From: Fischerella sp. PCC 9431 | GTDB taxonomy: Bacteria; Cyanobacteriota; Cyanobacteriia; Cyanobacteriales; Nostocaceae | Length of the DNA: 64,000 nucleotides | Direction: 5' to 3' | Assembly (NCBI RefSeq): GCF_000447295.1 | Contig: NZ_KE650771.1 | Span: 1,125,151-1,189,150, forward strand | Shown: positions 9,523 through 18,917 of the stretch, one piece after another | Layout: each line of letters opens with the position of its first letter | How positions within the stretch are numbered: position 1 is the first letter of the stretch | Made by a program: the position numbers and the translations under genes | Notes under the pieces: model-generated | Told to the model about the DNA's origin: nothing | What the model saw: the letters and a program-made list of their open reading frames with translations, nothing else | The model's database searches: none

Positions 9523-10224
9523 ATGAATCACATATCCATTCAAGCAATCCTAGTTTGCCAAGGCACAGAGTACCAAGCTGTGTGTAGAGGTTTAAGCCGT
9601 GTCAGTGGCTATAAACCGCTTGTAATTCCTATACCTGTAGGTGGAAAACCTGTATCTACATATTTGCAAAAAAGTCAAGACATAAAAGAAATACTGAATA
9701 ATCCACAATCCAAAGTGTTAGTGATGGGTTTGTGTGGCAGTCTCCAACCCCGCTATCAAGTAGGGGATATTGTACTCTACACAGATTGTATTTATCAGCA
9801 AAATACTGGTGAAATTTTGGCGTCTGAGTGCGATTCAACTTTGACAGCATTTTTACAGCATGATCTGCAAGAAAAAGCTGCTGTTGTCAAAGCATTAACA
9901 AGCGATCGCATAATTAGCTTACATACAGAAAAACGCCATCTCGGTCAAATGTTAGCAGCCGATGTTGTGGACATGGAAGGCTTTGCTGTTTTGCAATTTT
10001 TCCAATCAGCTGGGCTAGGGGTAGGAATGGTACGGGTAGTAAGCGATGGGTGCGATCGCAATTTACCCAACCTGAATGCGACGCTGAATTCTGATGGTTC
10101 GCTTCAGCCCTTGTCTTTGGCTATAGCTATGCTCAAACAACCCTTTGCTGCAACTAGATTGATTCGGGGTGCTTTGCAGGGATTGCAAGTATTAGAGGAA
10201 GTGACAAGTTGTTTGTTTCAATAG
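9523..10224 (+). CDS. Nucleoside phosphorylase-like protein
   Basis: 233 residues with features of the phosphorylase / 5'-methylthioadenosine nucleosidase superfamily. These are MGLCGSLQPRYQVGDIVLY (about 68-86), the base-contact region, and DVVDMEGFAVLQF (about 147-159), the equivalent of the DMEGAA motif that holds the ribose. Substrate cannot be read from sequence; some relatives are annotated as hopanoid-associated phosphorylases. It is convergent with the HtrA protease gene, the two stops being 37 bp apart with an inverted repeat between. Start: ATG at 9523. Confidence 0.75.
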   Translation: MNHISIQAILVCQGTEYQAVCRGLSRVSGYKPLVIPIPVGGKPVSTYLQKSQDIKEILNNPQSKVLVMGLCGSLQPRYQVGDIVLYTDCIYQQNTGEILASECDSTLTAFLQHDLQEKAAVVKALTSDRIISLHTEKRHLGQMLAADVVDMEGFAVLQFFQSAGLGVGMVRVVSDGCDRNLPNLNATLNSDGSLQPLSLAIAMLKQPFAATRLIRGALQGLQVLEEVTSCLFQ

Positions 10225-10230
10225 CTAATA

Positions 10231-10266
10231 GCTAATGGTTTTAACTATTAGCTATTAACCATTAGC
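10231..10266. terminator. Bidirectional hairpin between convergent genes
   Basis: The arms GCTAATGGTT (10231-10240) and AACCATTAGC (10257-10266) are perfectly complementary and sit between the two convergent stop codons, overlapping the last codon of the minus-strand protease gene. The T-tracts are weak (CCTTTATTT), so terminator function is likely but not certain. Confidence 0.5.
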
Positions 10267-11308
10267 CTTTATTTGACTCCTCTGGGACAATATCTACTAA
10301 TAGCTTGCGGTTGTTACGCAAAACAGTCAGTTGCGATCGCACTCCAACACGTTCTGGTGTTAAAAACTTCTGCAATTCTTCGATTCCGCGCAGTGGTGAA
10401 TTATTAACACCAACTATGACATCTCCTTGCAACAAACCAGCTTTTTTCGCTGGACTGTTTGGTTCAACTTGCATCACAAAAATCCCAGTGTCCACAGCTA
10501 ATTCGTTAAATAGCATGATGCGGCGGGAAATTTGGACATTTTGTCCACCGATACCAATGTAACCACGCCGGACTTGACCATACCTCATTAAAGTCGGGAT
10601 GACCATTTTGGCTGTGTTAATCGGTACTGCAAAACAGATCCCTTGTGCAGCCATGACAATAGCAGTATTTACACCAATAACTTCACCGTGGGAAGTCACT
10701 AAAGGTCCGCCAGAATTACCGGGATTTAATGCAGCATCAGTTTGGATAATATTTTCAATCACCTTACCAGAACGAGATTGAAAAGAACGTCCTAATGCAC
10801 TGATCACTCCCGTTGTCACTGTTGTTTGGAAACCGTAAGGATGACCGATCGCGATCGCTAACTGACCGACTCGTAAGGCTTGGGAATCGCCAAAACGTGC
10901 AGCGATCAAATTTGGTGCATGAATTCTAATGACTGCCAAATCTGTATCAGGATCATCACCAATCATTTCGGCGTCGTAACTGCGACCATCAGAGAGTGTA
11001 ACCTGAATTTTTGATGCGCCGTGTATAACATGACTATTGGTGAGAATGAAACCATCTTGAGTGAAGAGCAATCCAGAACCATTACCACGTACTTCTTGAG
11101 TTAAAGGTTGATAATTGCGCCCACGTCCTGTCATCCATTTTTGCACGTCAATATTAACAACCGTAGGACTCACTTTTTCCACTACATTGATGACAGCTTG
11201 GGAATAAGCATCAAGAAGTTGTTCATCAGTTTTTGGGTTGTTCTGTGGCGATCGCGAATTATCGGGAGCAAAATTATCGTTTGATACCCATCCCAAATTT
11301 CTGAACAT
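10262..11308 (-). CDS. HtrA/Deg-type serine protease with PDZ domain
   Basis: 348 residues. The trypsin-like triad is visible as His93 (LTNSHVIHG), Asp123 (DPDTDLAVI) and Ser199 (NPGNSGGPL). A single PDZ domain occupies roughly 255-340 (IFVMQVEPNSPAKKAGLLQGDVIVGV). Deg/Htr proteases degrade or refold damaged envelope proteins. Unlike the second HtrA gene at 43902, this one shows no signal peptide or membrane anchor: the N-terminus is polar (MFRNLGWVSNDNFAPDN). It may therefore be cytoplasmic, or a start further upstream may be missed. HhoA/HhoB/HtrA assignment is not possible from sequence alone. Confidence 0.93.
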   Translation of the reverse strand: MFRNLGWVSNDNFAPDNSRSPQNNPKTDEQLLDAYSQAVINVVEKVSPTVVNIDVQKWMTGRGRNYQPLTQEVRGNGSGLLFTQDGFILTNSHVIHGASKIQVTLSDGRSYDAEMIGDDPDTDLAVIRIHAPNLIAARFGDSQALRVGQLAIAIGHPYGFQTTVTTGVISALGRSFQSRSGKVIENIIQTDAALNPGNSGGPLVTSHGEVIGVNTAIVMAAQGICFAVPINTAKMVIPTLMRYGQVRRGYIGIGGQNVQISRRIMLFNELAVDTGIFVMQVEPNSPAKKAGLLQGDVIVGVNNSPLRGIEELQKFLTPERVGVRSQLTVLRNNRKLLVDIVPEESNKG

Positions 11309-11526
11309 AATTTGTCAATCCTATCATTTTACAGGCAGAAATCAAGGTGTTCAGTTACCAGTTACCAGTTATCAGTGATCAGTGATCAAATTCTATTACT
11401 TGCTGTTAACTGTTAACTGATTTTTAACCATCAGCTATCTCCTTACTTCTTGATTTTGACAAAAATTTTGTGGTTTTGACAAAGGGAAGGTTTTCTGAGG
11501 TCGTTTGGCGATCGCAATAAACCTTA

Positions 11527-11605
11527 GTGTCTTCGCGTCTTGGTGTTTCAAAAATCATTTATTCACCACCAAGTCACAAAGACACCAAGAAAATTTGTTT
11601 TTCAA
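11527..11605. repeat. Dispersed inverted repeat (CTTCGCGTCTTGGTG / CACCAAG..ACACCAAG)
   Basis: The phrase TGTCTTCGCGTCTTGGTG is followed within 40 bases by CACCAAGTCACAAAGACACCAAG, an imperfect inverted repeat of a type frequent in cyanobacterial intergenic DNA. Frames running through it (11527-11745) are repeat translations or shadows of the gene below, not genes. Confidence 0.5.
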
Positions 11606-11610
11606 GCAAA

Positions 11611-12108
11611 TCAAAATCTCAAACCAACACCACCTTGCAAAGAGAAAGTTGTACCACCACCGCGCAAAGCATCAAAGCCAATAATGGCATTACCAAAAAG
11701 TACAGTATTGCTATTAGGTACAACATAATCAATACCCGGCTGTAAGGCAAAGCTAATCTTATTACCAACGGGTGAAGGTGTATCACCTCCAGCAAAAATT
11801 AGCCCAGCCCCTAAATAAGCATCAGTTTGCCAATTGAGCGGAAAATCATAGGAAACTGTTGGGACGATCGCGATATTATTAGCCAAAAAAGCTTGGGCGC
11901 GAAAAGAAACTGGTGTTTCCAAAAGTTTGTAACGGAAGGCTACAACCCCACCAATTTGAGCGCCATCTGCAAAACCAACCGCAGGCCCAACACCCACGTA
12001 ACTACCATACGCTGCTTGAGCATGGGCTGGTTGGCTAAATTGGCTCAAACTCAAAATTGAACTAGCTGCAACCACAAACACAGATATTAAATACTTAAAA
12101 TGCTTCAT
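11611..12108 (-). CDS. Secreted small beta-barrel-like protein
   Basis: 165 residues. A clear signal peptide ends in AHA around residue 30 (MKHFKYLISVFVVAASSILSL...PAHAQ). The rest alternates short Gly-rich turns with amphipathic strands (VGVGPAVGFADG, VAFRYKLLE, FSLQGGVGLRF) and ends in Phe. This pattern is typical of outer-membrane beta-barrel proteins, and the terminal Phe fits a BAM recognition signal. No named family is recognised. It is monocistronic, between the HtrA gene and the RDD/pentapeptide gene. Confidence 0.75.
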   Translation of the reverse strand: MKHFKYLISVFVVAASSILSLSQFSQPAHAQAAYGSYVGVGPAVGFADGAQIGGVVAFRYKLLETPVSFRAQAFLANNIAIVPTVSYDFPLNWQTDAYLGAGLIFAGGDTPSPVGNKISFALQPGIDYVVPNSNTVLFGNAIIGFDALRGGGTTFSLQGGVGLRF

Positions 12109-12234
12109 TTCCCGACTCTCCTCACACTGATTTTTATTGGTGGTTGCTGGTTACTGATTGCTGGTTAGTGATGGGTAGTTAGTTTTTCTTCCTTGCTCGT
12201 TTGTCCTCCTTGTCCCCGATCCCCAATCCCCGAT

Positions 12235-14373
12235 CTACGGACACCGGGGATGAATACCACCTTGAGTACAAATGTAAGCTAATTGTTTGGGATCTAAATT
12301 TTTGACTTGACTAAAATCCACTCCTTTAACTACGGCAGATTGTGAACCTGTGGATGGAGTTTGGACAAATTGATCGGCTGGATCTTGTTTAGCAGACAAG
12401 AGAATAGCGCCTTGAAAATCAGCTTCTGCGAGATTTGCTCCCCGTAAATCAGCCAGACTTAAATCGGCATTCCGGAAGTTGACACCCGTCAGGTTAGCAA
12501 AACGGAAATTAGCATTGGTTAAGCGAGTTGCACTGAGATTAGCATTACTGAGGTCTGCACGTTGCAAATTTGCTCCTGATAAGTCTGCTGCTTGCCAATC
12601 TGTTTTGCTCAAGTTGGCAAAGGGTAGTTGCGTACCAATAGCAGTAACACGACCCAAGCGAGCAGCATATAAATCAGCATCATTAAATACAGCTTCGCTC
12701 AAATCTGCTCCGGTAAGGCTGGCATTTTCTAAAACTGCACTACTGACATCGGCTCCCATTAACTGAGCGCTGCTCAAGTTGGCACCAACCAAACGTGCAT
12801 TAGATAATTTTGCTCCCTTCAAGTTAGCGCGGCTAAAATCTGTACCTACCATCAAAACACGGCTGAGATTAGCTTCGCTGAGATTGGCTTGTTTAAGTTG
12901 AGCGCCATTTAAATTTGCAATCCAATCATCGAAGGTATCCCAGCGTCCATCGTCACCAACTCCTCGGAAGGTAGCGCCTTTGAAACTAGCAAAGGAAAGA
13001 TTTGCTCCTTTGAAATTAATTCCTGAGAGATCAGCTTTATCTAGTGCCAAGTTAAATATCGGACGATCTGCCGCACCGTATTGAAACAGTTGAATGCGAC
13101 TGAGGTCGAGGTCGTTAACTTTAGCGCTATTAACTGCAATAATTTTGTTAATCGTCTGCTGATTATGCTGCAAGTGCTGCTGTCGCAATTCCCGTTGGCT
13201 GGTAGATTCTAAATCTTCAGCCAGAGACTGATTCATGCGTTTTAAATCAGGGATGGCTGGAAGACCGATATTTGTCAAAGCCCGCTCTATTGTCTCGATT
13301 TGGCTAGGGTCAGTTTCTTTAGCCAATAGTTCTACAAGGTATTTGGTAGCTTGGGGGTCATTGAGAGTACCCATTGCCAAAATAGTATTCCGGCGATCTG
13401 CATCGCTGACACCAGAGTTAGGACTCAATTGCTTAATCAGAGCCAAGAATTGTTGACTATTACGCTGTTCTGATACTCGTCGATTCTGCTGAGTCTGTAT
13501 ATATATTTGAGTACCTACAAGAGTTGTCAATACACCAGCCATACTCAACAGTGCGATCGCCAGCAGGGTCATACTGGGATTACGTTGCAACCATTGCCAA
13601 GGATTAGCAGGCGGTTGCGTCTTGTCTGTGATCACAACTGAGGCGATCGCAGCGTCTTCATCTGTTGTTTCTGTCCACTGAGTCTGCTTTTGTTCCTCTA
13701 GTTGTGCTGTGAGCGGTTTATTTGCGTCTATGGCGTAAGTACCTGCAATCACGTCATGGAGGGCGCGTCTTTTTCGCAATGGCAAGCCTCTGGCTTCTAG
13801 GAGCATAATTAAACCAGTGACAACAGTGAAAACACCTAAGTTGGGAAAAGTTGGACTGTTGCGCCAGAACACATAAGCTACAGATAAACTCAGAGTCCAC
13901 CGCCCAATAACTTCTCGCAGTAAAACAGCCCCCAGACCAGGCGGTTTTCCTTGAGAATTGACAACCCGCACGCCAAACCAGCGTTTAGGAAGGGTACTAC
14001 CTGTTTTTGCTAGTAAAAGCAATTGCCAAGCAGAAAGTGTCAGGGGTGCTAGTATTGCTATTGTCCACAAAAAATTTGTCGGCCAGGCAACATTACGAGT
14101 ACCATAGCTTACAGGCAAAGCTAGAGGACGAGATATTTCTCTTTCTGTTACAATCAATACAGGATTCAGTGGTACTCTGTTAAGATCGGTTCTAGTATTA
14201 AGATATGCACCAAGGCTGAAAGGAACTAACCCACTGATCACTACTAGTGTCATTTCCGTTGCCCAGGCGGCTACACGTCTTGTAGCTAAAGGCAGTATTT
14301 TTGGTTTACCTGGTTCATTTGACTGACTAGAACTAGATTGATCATTACTTCTCCTCACAATTCGGGTTGCCAT
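12235..14373 (-). CDS. RDD-domain and pentapeptide-repeat fusion protein
   Basis: 712 residues. Residues about 28-220 form an RDD-type membrane domain with four or so helices (RRVAAWATEMTLVVISG; later LPKRWFGVRVVNSQGK). A single helix follows at about 268-290, then a polar helical stretch that looks HEAT/coiled (about 310-420). A long run of A(D/N)LXX pentapeptides spans about 440-690 and builds a right-handed quadrilateral beta-helix. It ends in a Cys-containing tail (YICTQGGIHPRCP). The fusion anchors a beta-helix to the membrane. Function is unknown. It is 56 bp downstream of the small membrane-protein gene at 14430, probably one transcript. Confidence 0.88.
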   Translation of the reverse strand: MATRIVRRSNDQSSSSQSNEPGKPKILPLATRRVAAWATEMTLVVISGLVPFSLGAYLNTRTDLNRVPLNPVLIVTEREISRPLALPVSYGTRNVAWPTNFLWTIAILAPLTLSAWQLLLLAKTGSTLPKRWFGVRVVNSQGKPPGLGAVLLREVIGRWTLSLSVAYVFWRNSPTFPNLGVFTVVTGLIMLLEARGLPLRKRRALHDVIAGTYAIDANKPLTAQLEEQKQTQWTETTDEDAAIASVVITDKTQPPANPWQWLQRNPSMTLLAIALLSMAGVLTTLVGTQIYIQTQQNRRVSEQRNSQQFLALIKQLSPNSGVSDADRRNTILAMGTLNDPQATKYLVELLAKETDPSQIETIERALTNIGLPAIPDLKRMNQSLAEDLESTSQRELRQQHLQHNQQTINKIIAVNSAKVNDLDLSRIQLFQYGAADRPIFNLALDKADLSGINFKGANLSFASFKGATFRGVGDDGRWDTFDDWIANLNGAQLKQANLSEANLSRVLMVGTDFSRANLKGAKLSNARLVGANLSSAQLMGADVSSAVLENASLTGADLSEAVFNDADLYAARLGRVTAIGTQLPFANLSKTDWQAADLSGANLQRADLSNANLSATRLTNANFRFANLTGVNFRNADLSLADLRGANLAEADFQGAILLSAKQDPADQFVQTPSTGSQSAVVKGVDFSQVKNLDPKQLAYICTQGGIHPRCP

Positions 14374-14429
14374 TGCAATATTTCCCTTGAACTTTTATAT
14401 ATATACTGCTCTAGGTGTGTCAAAATATA

Positions 14430-14774
14430 CTATTTATTGCGTTGCGAACTACTAGACACAATAAATTTGTATCCGAAATAAACTAGTCCTGCCAAGAGTG
14501 CCAAACTAATTGCAGAAGCAACAAATTTAAACACTGCTTGCACCACCGCCAAGCCTAATAAAACACCGACACTTCCAACGACTATTTTTCCCGTTCCAGA
14601 TAGAGTATTAAACCAATTCGACAATTGCCGTAATTGTGAATTTACCCCAGAAAAACTAGGCACAGACGACTGATTAACTTGTTGTGACTTGGTTTTTTTC
14701 TCAGAAGACGAATCAATTTCTGCCTCTAGTTTGCGGAGACGTTGTTGTAAGTCTTCTTCAGGTTGAGGATTCAT
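14430..14774 (-). CDS. Small coiled-coil membrane protein
   Basis: 114 residues. The Glu/Gln/Lys-rich N-terminus (PEEDLQQRLRKLEAEIDSS) looks like a short coiled coil. A Ser-rich linker and a hydrophobic part of one or two helices follow (about 62-104, IVVGSVGVLLGLAVVQAVFK and AISLALLAGLVYFGYKF). No family recognised. It lies just upstream of the RDD/pentapeptide gene on the same strand, so it may act with it. Confidence 0.7.
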   Translation of the reverse strand: MNPQPEEDLQQRLRKLEAEIDSSSEKKTKSQQVNQSSVPSFSGVNSQLRQLSNWFNTLSGTGKIVVGSVGVLLGLAVVQAVFKFVASAISLALLAGLVYFGYKFIVSSSSQRNK

Positions 14775-15138
14775 ATTGTTTTACCTCAGCTAGTAAACTT
14801 AATTAAACTAAACTCCAAATATATCTGAATCGTTAACTGTTGTCTTAGTGATTTTAGCGAATGTTATTGCCTGGATCAGAATGCGATCGCCAATCTTACA
14901 GTAGACAAAAGTTAAAAAGCTTATATTGTTTAAACTTTATACTTAATTGTTGATCATTTAAATATTTAGGCTATAAGGTCATAGTATGTCTTTTACCACG
15001 AATTATATTGAAGTAATTAATTAAAATTTATACCAAATATTTTATGGAACAAAAGTGAATCTGCGGTCGTCTCTATATTCAGAATATTATGTATGAATAT
15101 CGCTCTTGATTCATTAGGAGCAAATCACATTATCAATT
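14775..15138. other. Divergent intergenic region
   Basis: 364 bp between a minus-strand gene and the plus-strand secreted-protein gene. It is AT-rich from 14920 onward, contains one HIP1-type site near 14883, and shows no hairpin or small gene that I can support. Confidence 0.4.
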
Positions 15139-15576
15139 ATGAAAACGTATAAATTATCGAATATTTTGTCATCGGTTCTAGCATTAACAACAAGTTTGCT
15201 ACTCAGTAATGCTAAATCTGTGATGGCAGATACAGTGACTATCAATCCTGACTTCCAACCAGATCCGATGGTTCTAAATGGTAAGTCTGGCGGTTCAAAA
15301 CCAAGTGATTGTGGTAACATCGCTGCTACACCCAATCAAGTTATTGAAGTTACAAAGCCAATACCTTACTTAAAGCTTGCAGTCACCAGCGATGGTAAGC
15401 CAACTTTATTAGTCGAAGGGCCTGGTGGACGTTTTTGTGTTTTACCAGACAATTATTCTGGAGACAGACCAGAAATTACGGGTTTTTGGCAAGCTGGTAA
15501 ATACCTTTTGTACATTGGGGAACTAGTCGAGGGAGAACATACATATACCCTTTCAATTTCCCAACAGAAAAATTAG
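15139..15576 (+). CDS. Secreted hypothetical protein
   Basis: 145 residues with a signal peptide cleaved near VMADT (about residue 30). The mature part is about 115 residues and has two Cys (CGNIAAT and GGRFCVLPD), which could form a disulfide. The repeated beta-strand character (YLKLAVTSDGKPTLLVEGPGG; GKYLLYIGELVEGEHTYTLSI) suggests a small periplasmic beta-sandwich, similar in outline to bacterial pre-peptidase C-terminal domains. No function is assigned. It is convergent with potB. Confidence 0.7.
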   Translation: MKTYKLSNILSSVLALTTSLLLSNAKSVMADTVTINPDFQPDPMVLNGKSGGSKPSDCGNIAATPNQVIEVTKPIPYLKLAVTSDGKPTLLVEGPGGRFCVLPDNYSGDRPEITGFWQAGKYLLYIGELVEGEHTYTLSISQQKN

Positions 15577-15582
15577 TAATTG

Positions 15583-15667
15583 TCAATGGTTAATGGTCAA
15601 TGGTCATGAATCAGTTACCAACTTAATTTGATAACTGATAACTGATAACTGATAACTGATAACTGAT
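15583..15667. repeat. Heptamer STRRs (CAATGGT and ATAACTG families)
   Basis: Between the convergent genes are imperfect TCAATGG/TTAATGG heptamers (15583-15606), followed by four tandem copies of ATAACTG (about 15631-15664). The same ATAACTG family reappears near 18880, 11380 and 49610. Confidence 0.75.
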
Positions 15668-15680
15668 TAAGTTGTCTCCC

Positions 15681-16598
15681 TCATTTTTTGGGCGTGATAT
15701 CACCAAATTTAATTAGCAGTGCGATCGCAATACTTACAGCCAAAATTAACACCATACTCAACGCTGAACCAAATCCCCAATTTTGGGTAGCGCCAAGGAA
15801 CTGATTATAAACTAGTCGTGCGGCTGTGCTACTCGAAGCACCACCTAGCAATTCTGGGTTAATAAAATCTCCTAAAGCAGTTATAAATACTAAGAAGGAA
15901 GCTGCTGCTATACCAGTGAGAGTTTGGGGTATGGTAACTTGACAAAAAGTTTGTACAGGATTTGCACCCAAGTCAGCTGCTGCTTCTAAAAAACGTTTGT
16001 CTAATTTTTCTAGAGATGCGTATAAAATTAACACCATGTAGGGCAACAAACTGTAACTCATACCAATTAAGACAGCAGGACTGCGGTTAAGCAAATCTAC
16101 AGTCGGTAAGCCTACACTATTTAAAACTGTGTTCAATAAACCTGTGGGACGTAAAATCGAAATCCAAGCGTAGCTGCGAAGTAACGAGGAAGTCCACAAC
16201 GGTAAAATAAAAGCGAGCAAAAGCAAATTTTGCCAGCGCTTTGGTACAATTTGCGCGATCCAATAAGCAACAGGAAAACCCAAGATTAAACATATAACTG
16301 TAGTCCCAACTGCAAAAGATAGCGATCGCCTAATCACTCGCAGATACAAAGGATCAAACAGTCGAATATAGTTATCAAAACCACTAGGAATAACTAAATC
16401 ACCTGGTCGGATTCCAGGTACTAAACTTAATTCTAAAATTAACAGCGTTGGCAATACTAGCAGCAGCAACAACCAGATTCCAGAGGGTGCGAGTAATACG
16501 AAAGGTTGCAACCAGTTTAAATTTGGACGCCATTTCCGAACTGAGATAAGTTCATCGCCTGTGGAATCAATTTGAGAAGAAGGAATTTGATTAGACAC
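15681..16598 (-). CDS. potB: Spermidine/putrescine ABC transporter permease PotB
   Basis: 305 residues with about six membrane helices. The inner-membrane permease signature EAAADLGANPVQTFCQVTIPQT (the EAA loop that contacts the ATPase) is at about 204-225. It belongs to the polyamine-type ABC importer family and lies 28 bp downstream of potD, so the two are co-transcribed. The second permease (PotC) and the ATPase (PotA) are not in the window, so the transporter is completed from elsewhere. The first residues are polar and cytoplasmic, as usual. Confidence 0.9.
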   Translation of the reverse strand: MSNQIPSSQIDSTGDELISVRKWRPNLNWLQPFVLLAPSGIWLLLLLVLPTLLILELSLVPGIRPGDLVIPSGFDNYIRLFDPLYLRVIRRSLSFAVGTTVICLILGFPVAYWIAQIVPKRWQNLLLLAFILPLWTSSLLRSYAWISILRPTGLLNTVLNSVGLPTVDLLNRSPAVLIGMSYSLLPYMVLILYASLEKLDKRFLEAAADLGANPVQTFCQVTIPQTLTGIAAASFLVFITALGDFINPELLGGASSSTAARLVYNQFLGATQNWGFGSALSMVLILAVSIAIALLIKFGDITPKK

Positions 16599-16626
16599 GG
16601 TTATAAATTATCAAAGAGTAAGGTCT

Positions 16627-17712
16627 TTACGCACTTGTTAATGCAGTCCAATAGCGGTCATATACTTCTTCAATTTTTCCCAAAGGTGTAATGCGTTCAC
16701 ACTTTTCTATTATTGATTCTGGGGGAAATATATTAGGATCATTTTTAATTTTTTTGGGTAACAACTCAAAAGCAGCTTGACTCGATGTCGTTACCCAAAG
16801 GCGCTGGCTAATTTCTGCTGCTACTTCGGGTTGAAAAATAAAATTTATCCAAGCATAAGCTGCATCAATGTTGGGAGCTGTAGTTGGAATTACTATTGTA
16901 TCTGTCCAAAGTGAAGAACCACTTTTTGGAACAATATATTTAAATTTCGGATTTTCTTGAGTAATTTTCACCGCATCTGATGAATAACACATTGATAATA
17001 ATAAATCTCCCGCCAAGATTTGATTGCGCCAAGCATCTGTATCAAAGGCTGCGATCGCAGGTTTGAGAGTTTGCAATTTTTCGTAAGCTTGTTTAATTTC
17101 ACTTTCATTTTTAGAATTATAGGAATACCCCAACATCTTCAACACACCCCCCATCACTTCTCTCACATCATTTAACAAAGTGATTTTTTTGCTAAGTTGC
17201 TGTTGATTTTGCCAAAGGTAGTCCCAATCTTCGGGTGGCTTTTTGAGAATATCGGAATTATAAATTAAACCTGTTGTTCCCCAATTAAAGGGAATACTAT
17301 AGCGATTATTGGGATCATAACCAGGATTTTTAAAGCGAGGAAATAAATTATCTAAGCCAATCAAGCGTTGATGATTTATTTCGATTAATAAACCCTTATC
17401 TGCCATTTTTTGTACCATGTAATCAGAAGGGTAAATTACACTATAAGTTCCACCTCCACCTGCTTGTAATTTATTAAGCATGACTTCGTTAGAATCATAC
17501 ACATCTGTAAAGACTTTAATACCAGTTTCAGAATTAAAAGTTTTAAATAATTCTTGATCTACATATTGTGTCCAAGTATAGATATCTAATTGCTCACGGG
17601 AAACTGTATTATTAGAATTAGCACGCACTTCAGCCAATCTCCAACCACAACTAGTTAAAGATAAGCTAGAAAGTAATGCTAAGTGTTTTAAAAATAGTCG
17701 TCTTTTGGTCAT
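16627..17712 (-). CDS. potD: Polyamine-binding lipoprotein PotD
   Basis: 361 residues. The N-terminus is a lipoprotein signal with the lipobox LTSC (Cys at 22). The mature protein starts with the PotD-type motif QLDIYTWTQYVDQELFKTFNSETGIKV, and family hallmarks such as NWGTTGLIYNSD and AYAWINFIFQPEVAAEIS follow. It binds a polyamine or a similar small cation for the permease encoded just downstream. The substrate is inferred from the family. It is the first gene of potD-potB. Confidence 0.9.
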   Translation of the reverse strand: MTKRRLFLKHLALLSSLSLTSCGWRLAEVRANSNNTVSREQLDIYTWTQYVDQELFKTFNSETGIKVFTDVYDSNEVMLNKLQAGGGGTYSVIYPSDYMVQKMADKGLLIEINHQRLIGLDNLFPRFKNPGYDPNNRYSIPFNWGTTGLIYNSDILKKPPEDWDYLWQNQQQLSKKITLLNDVREVMGGVLKMLGYSYNSKNESEIKQAYEKLQTLKPAIAAFDTDAWRNQILAGDLLLSMCYSSDAVKITQENPKFKYIVPKSGSSLWTDTIVIPTTAPNIDAAYAWINFIFQPEVAAEISQRLWVTTSSQAAFELLPKKIKNDPNIFPPESIIEKCERITPLGKIEEVYDRYWTALTSA

Positions 17713-18139
17713 TGGTCATCTGATAACAGAACTTTGGATTTGGGATTTTAGATTTATTCCACGGATAAATCCGCTTTAAGTAAGTCGATGAGAAAATTCA
17801 ATTCATATAAAGAAATATAAATGATTCGTAGGGTGCATTATGCCATAGGCTAACACACCGTAAATTATTGATGGTGCGTTGCGCTTGGCGACAACGCACC
17901 CTACATTTAAATTTATTAAAATAGCTTGTTAAAATAGCTTGAAATATTAATGCCGACTTACTTAAGTGGTAAATGAATTGCCAGAAATGGATGTATTTGC
18001 AGAAAAATAAAACTTGTGATTATAGTAAGTACACTTCTGGATAATTCCCCATCCTAAGATAGTCGACATCTACAAATACTGACGTTGAAGTAAACGCATG
18101 ATGGGAATTTGTTCTGTCGATGTTTTACATTTTTCTGCA
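17713..18139. other. Intergenic gap with GTAGGGTGC inverted repeat
   Basis: 427 bp between two minus-strand genes. It contains the inverted repeat listed at 17828-17904 and otherwise AT-rich sequence. It should hold the potD promoter. No gene was seen. Confidence 0.5.
17828..17904. repeat. Inverted repeat with GTAGGGTGC / GCACCCTAC ends
   Basis: The 77-bp element begins GTAGGGTGCATTA and ends AACGCACCCTAC, with TGGTGCGTTG in between, so the ends can pair and the unit could be mobile by MITE-like means. Elements with these ends are common in bacterial intergenic DNA. A much weaker relative may lie near 52322 (TGTAGGGTATGTTAAGCGC). Confidence 0.6.
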
Positions 18140-18796
18140 TTAAGCTTTGGCAGAACGTTTTGATTTTAAATAGGCAAAAACTGATTTATCGCCAATATCT
18201 GCTGGAATTGCCTGTACTGTCTTCCGCATAGCAAAAACTACAAATAAAATTGCCCAAATTCCTAATAAAACCTGTTCTAACTGTATTGGCAATATACCAA
18301 TCAAATGCCCAAGTAACAATAAAGGTACGACGGGAGTTGATAATTTTGTTTCCAGACGGTTGAAACAAAATGCTTCTTTGAAATAAATACCAGTTAAAGC
18401 TGCAAAGGTAAAACCAACACCCAGTAATGTCAATGGTTGAGTGTAAATAGTAATAGCTAAAGGCTCACTATTTGTAATTGCTAGGATAATTGCGGATATA
18501 CTACCAATCAACCAAAAAACTTGTAAAGCTCGATGCAACTCCACCATGTAAATATGAATGGTGAGTAAACTAATACCAAGTCCTAGACTGAAACAGGCAT
18601 ATAAAGGTGTCAGTAATTTAAAAGTAGTGGGATTAGGATTCAACAATACTAAAGCACTGCCCACAGCAAAGCAAATTGCAGCTAGCATTAACCCACTGCG
18701 GTAAATAATTACACCTTTGCGATCGCCTTCAGTAATCGTAAATTCGCCAAATTGACCTTGATAAATTTCTGGTGCTGATATTGTTTGAGTAGTCAT
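18140..18796 (-). CDS. DUF2301 family integral membrane protein
   Basis: 218 residues with six or seven predicted membrane helices between about 30 and 195, and a basic C-terminal tail (YLKSKRSAKA). The overall pattern, including GVIIYRSGLMLAA and GIYFKEAFCF, fits the DUF2301 family found in cyanobacteria and plastid-bearing eukaryotes. The biochemical role is unknown. It is followed downstream by potD across 427 bp and preceded by the SAM hydrolase gene on the same strand. Confidence 0.7.
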   Translation of the reverse strand: MTTQTISAPEIYQGQFGEFTITEGDRKGVIIYRSGLMLAAICFAVGSALVLLNPNPTTFKLLTPLYACFSLGLGISLLTIHIYMVELHRALQVFWLIGSISAIILAITNSEPLAITIYTQPLTLLGVGFTFAALTGIYFKEAFCFNRLETKLSTPVVPLLLLGHLIGILPIQLEQVLLGIWAILFVVFAMRKTVQAIPADIGDKSVFAYLKSKRSAKA

Positions 18797-18917
18797 ATGT
18801 CAAATTTAGTTAGTGGTCAATGGTCATTTTTCATTTGTCAATGGTTATTGGGCATGAATCAGTTACCAGTTTAATTTGATAACTGATAACTGATTAAGTT
18901 GTCCCCCTTGTCTGTTT

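Noticed and set aside
11527-11745. 72- and 62-residue plus-strand frames
   Set aside because: Run through a dispersed inverted repeat and then antisense of the beta-barrel gene.
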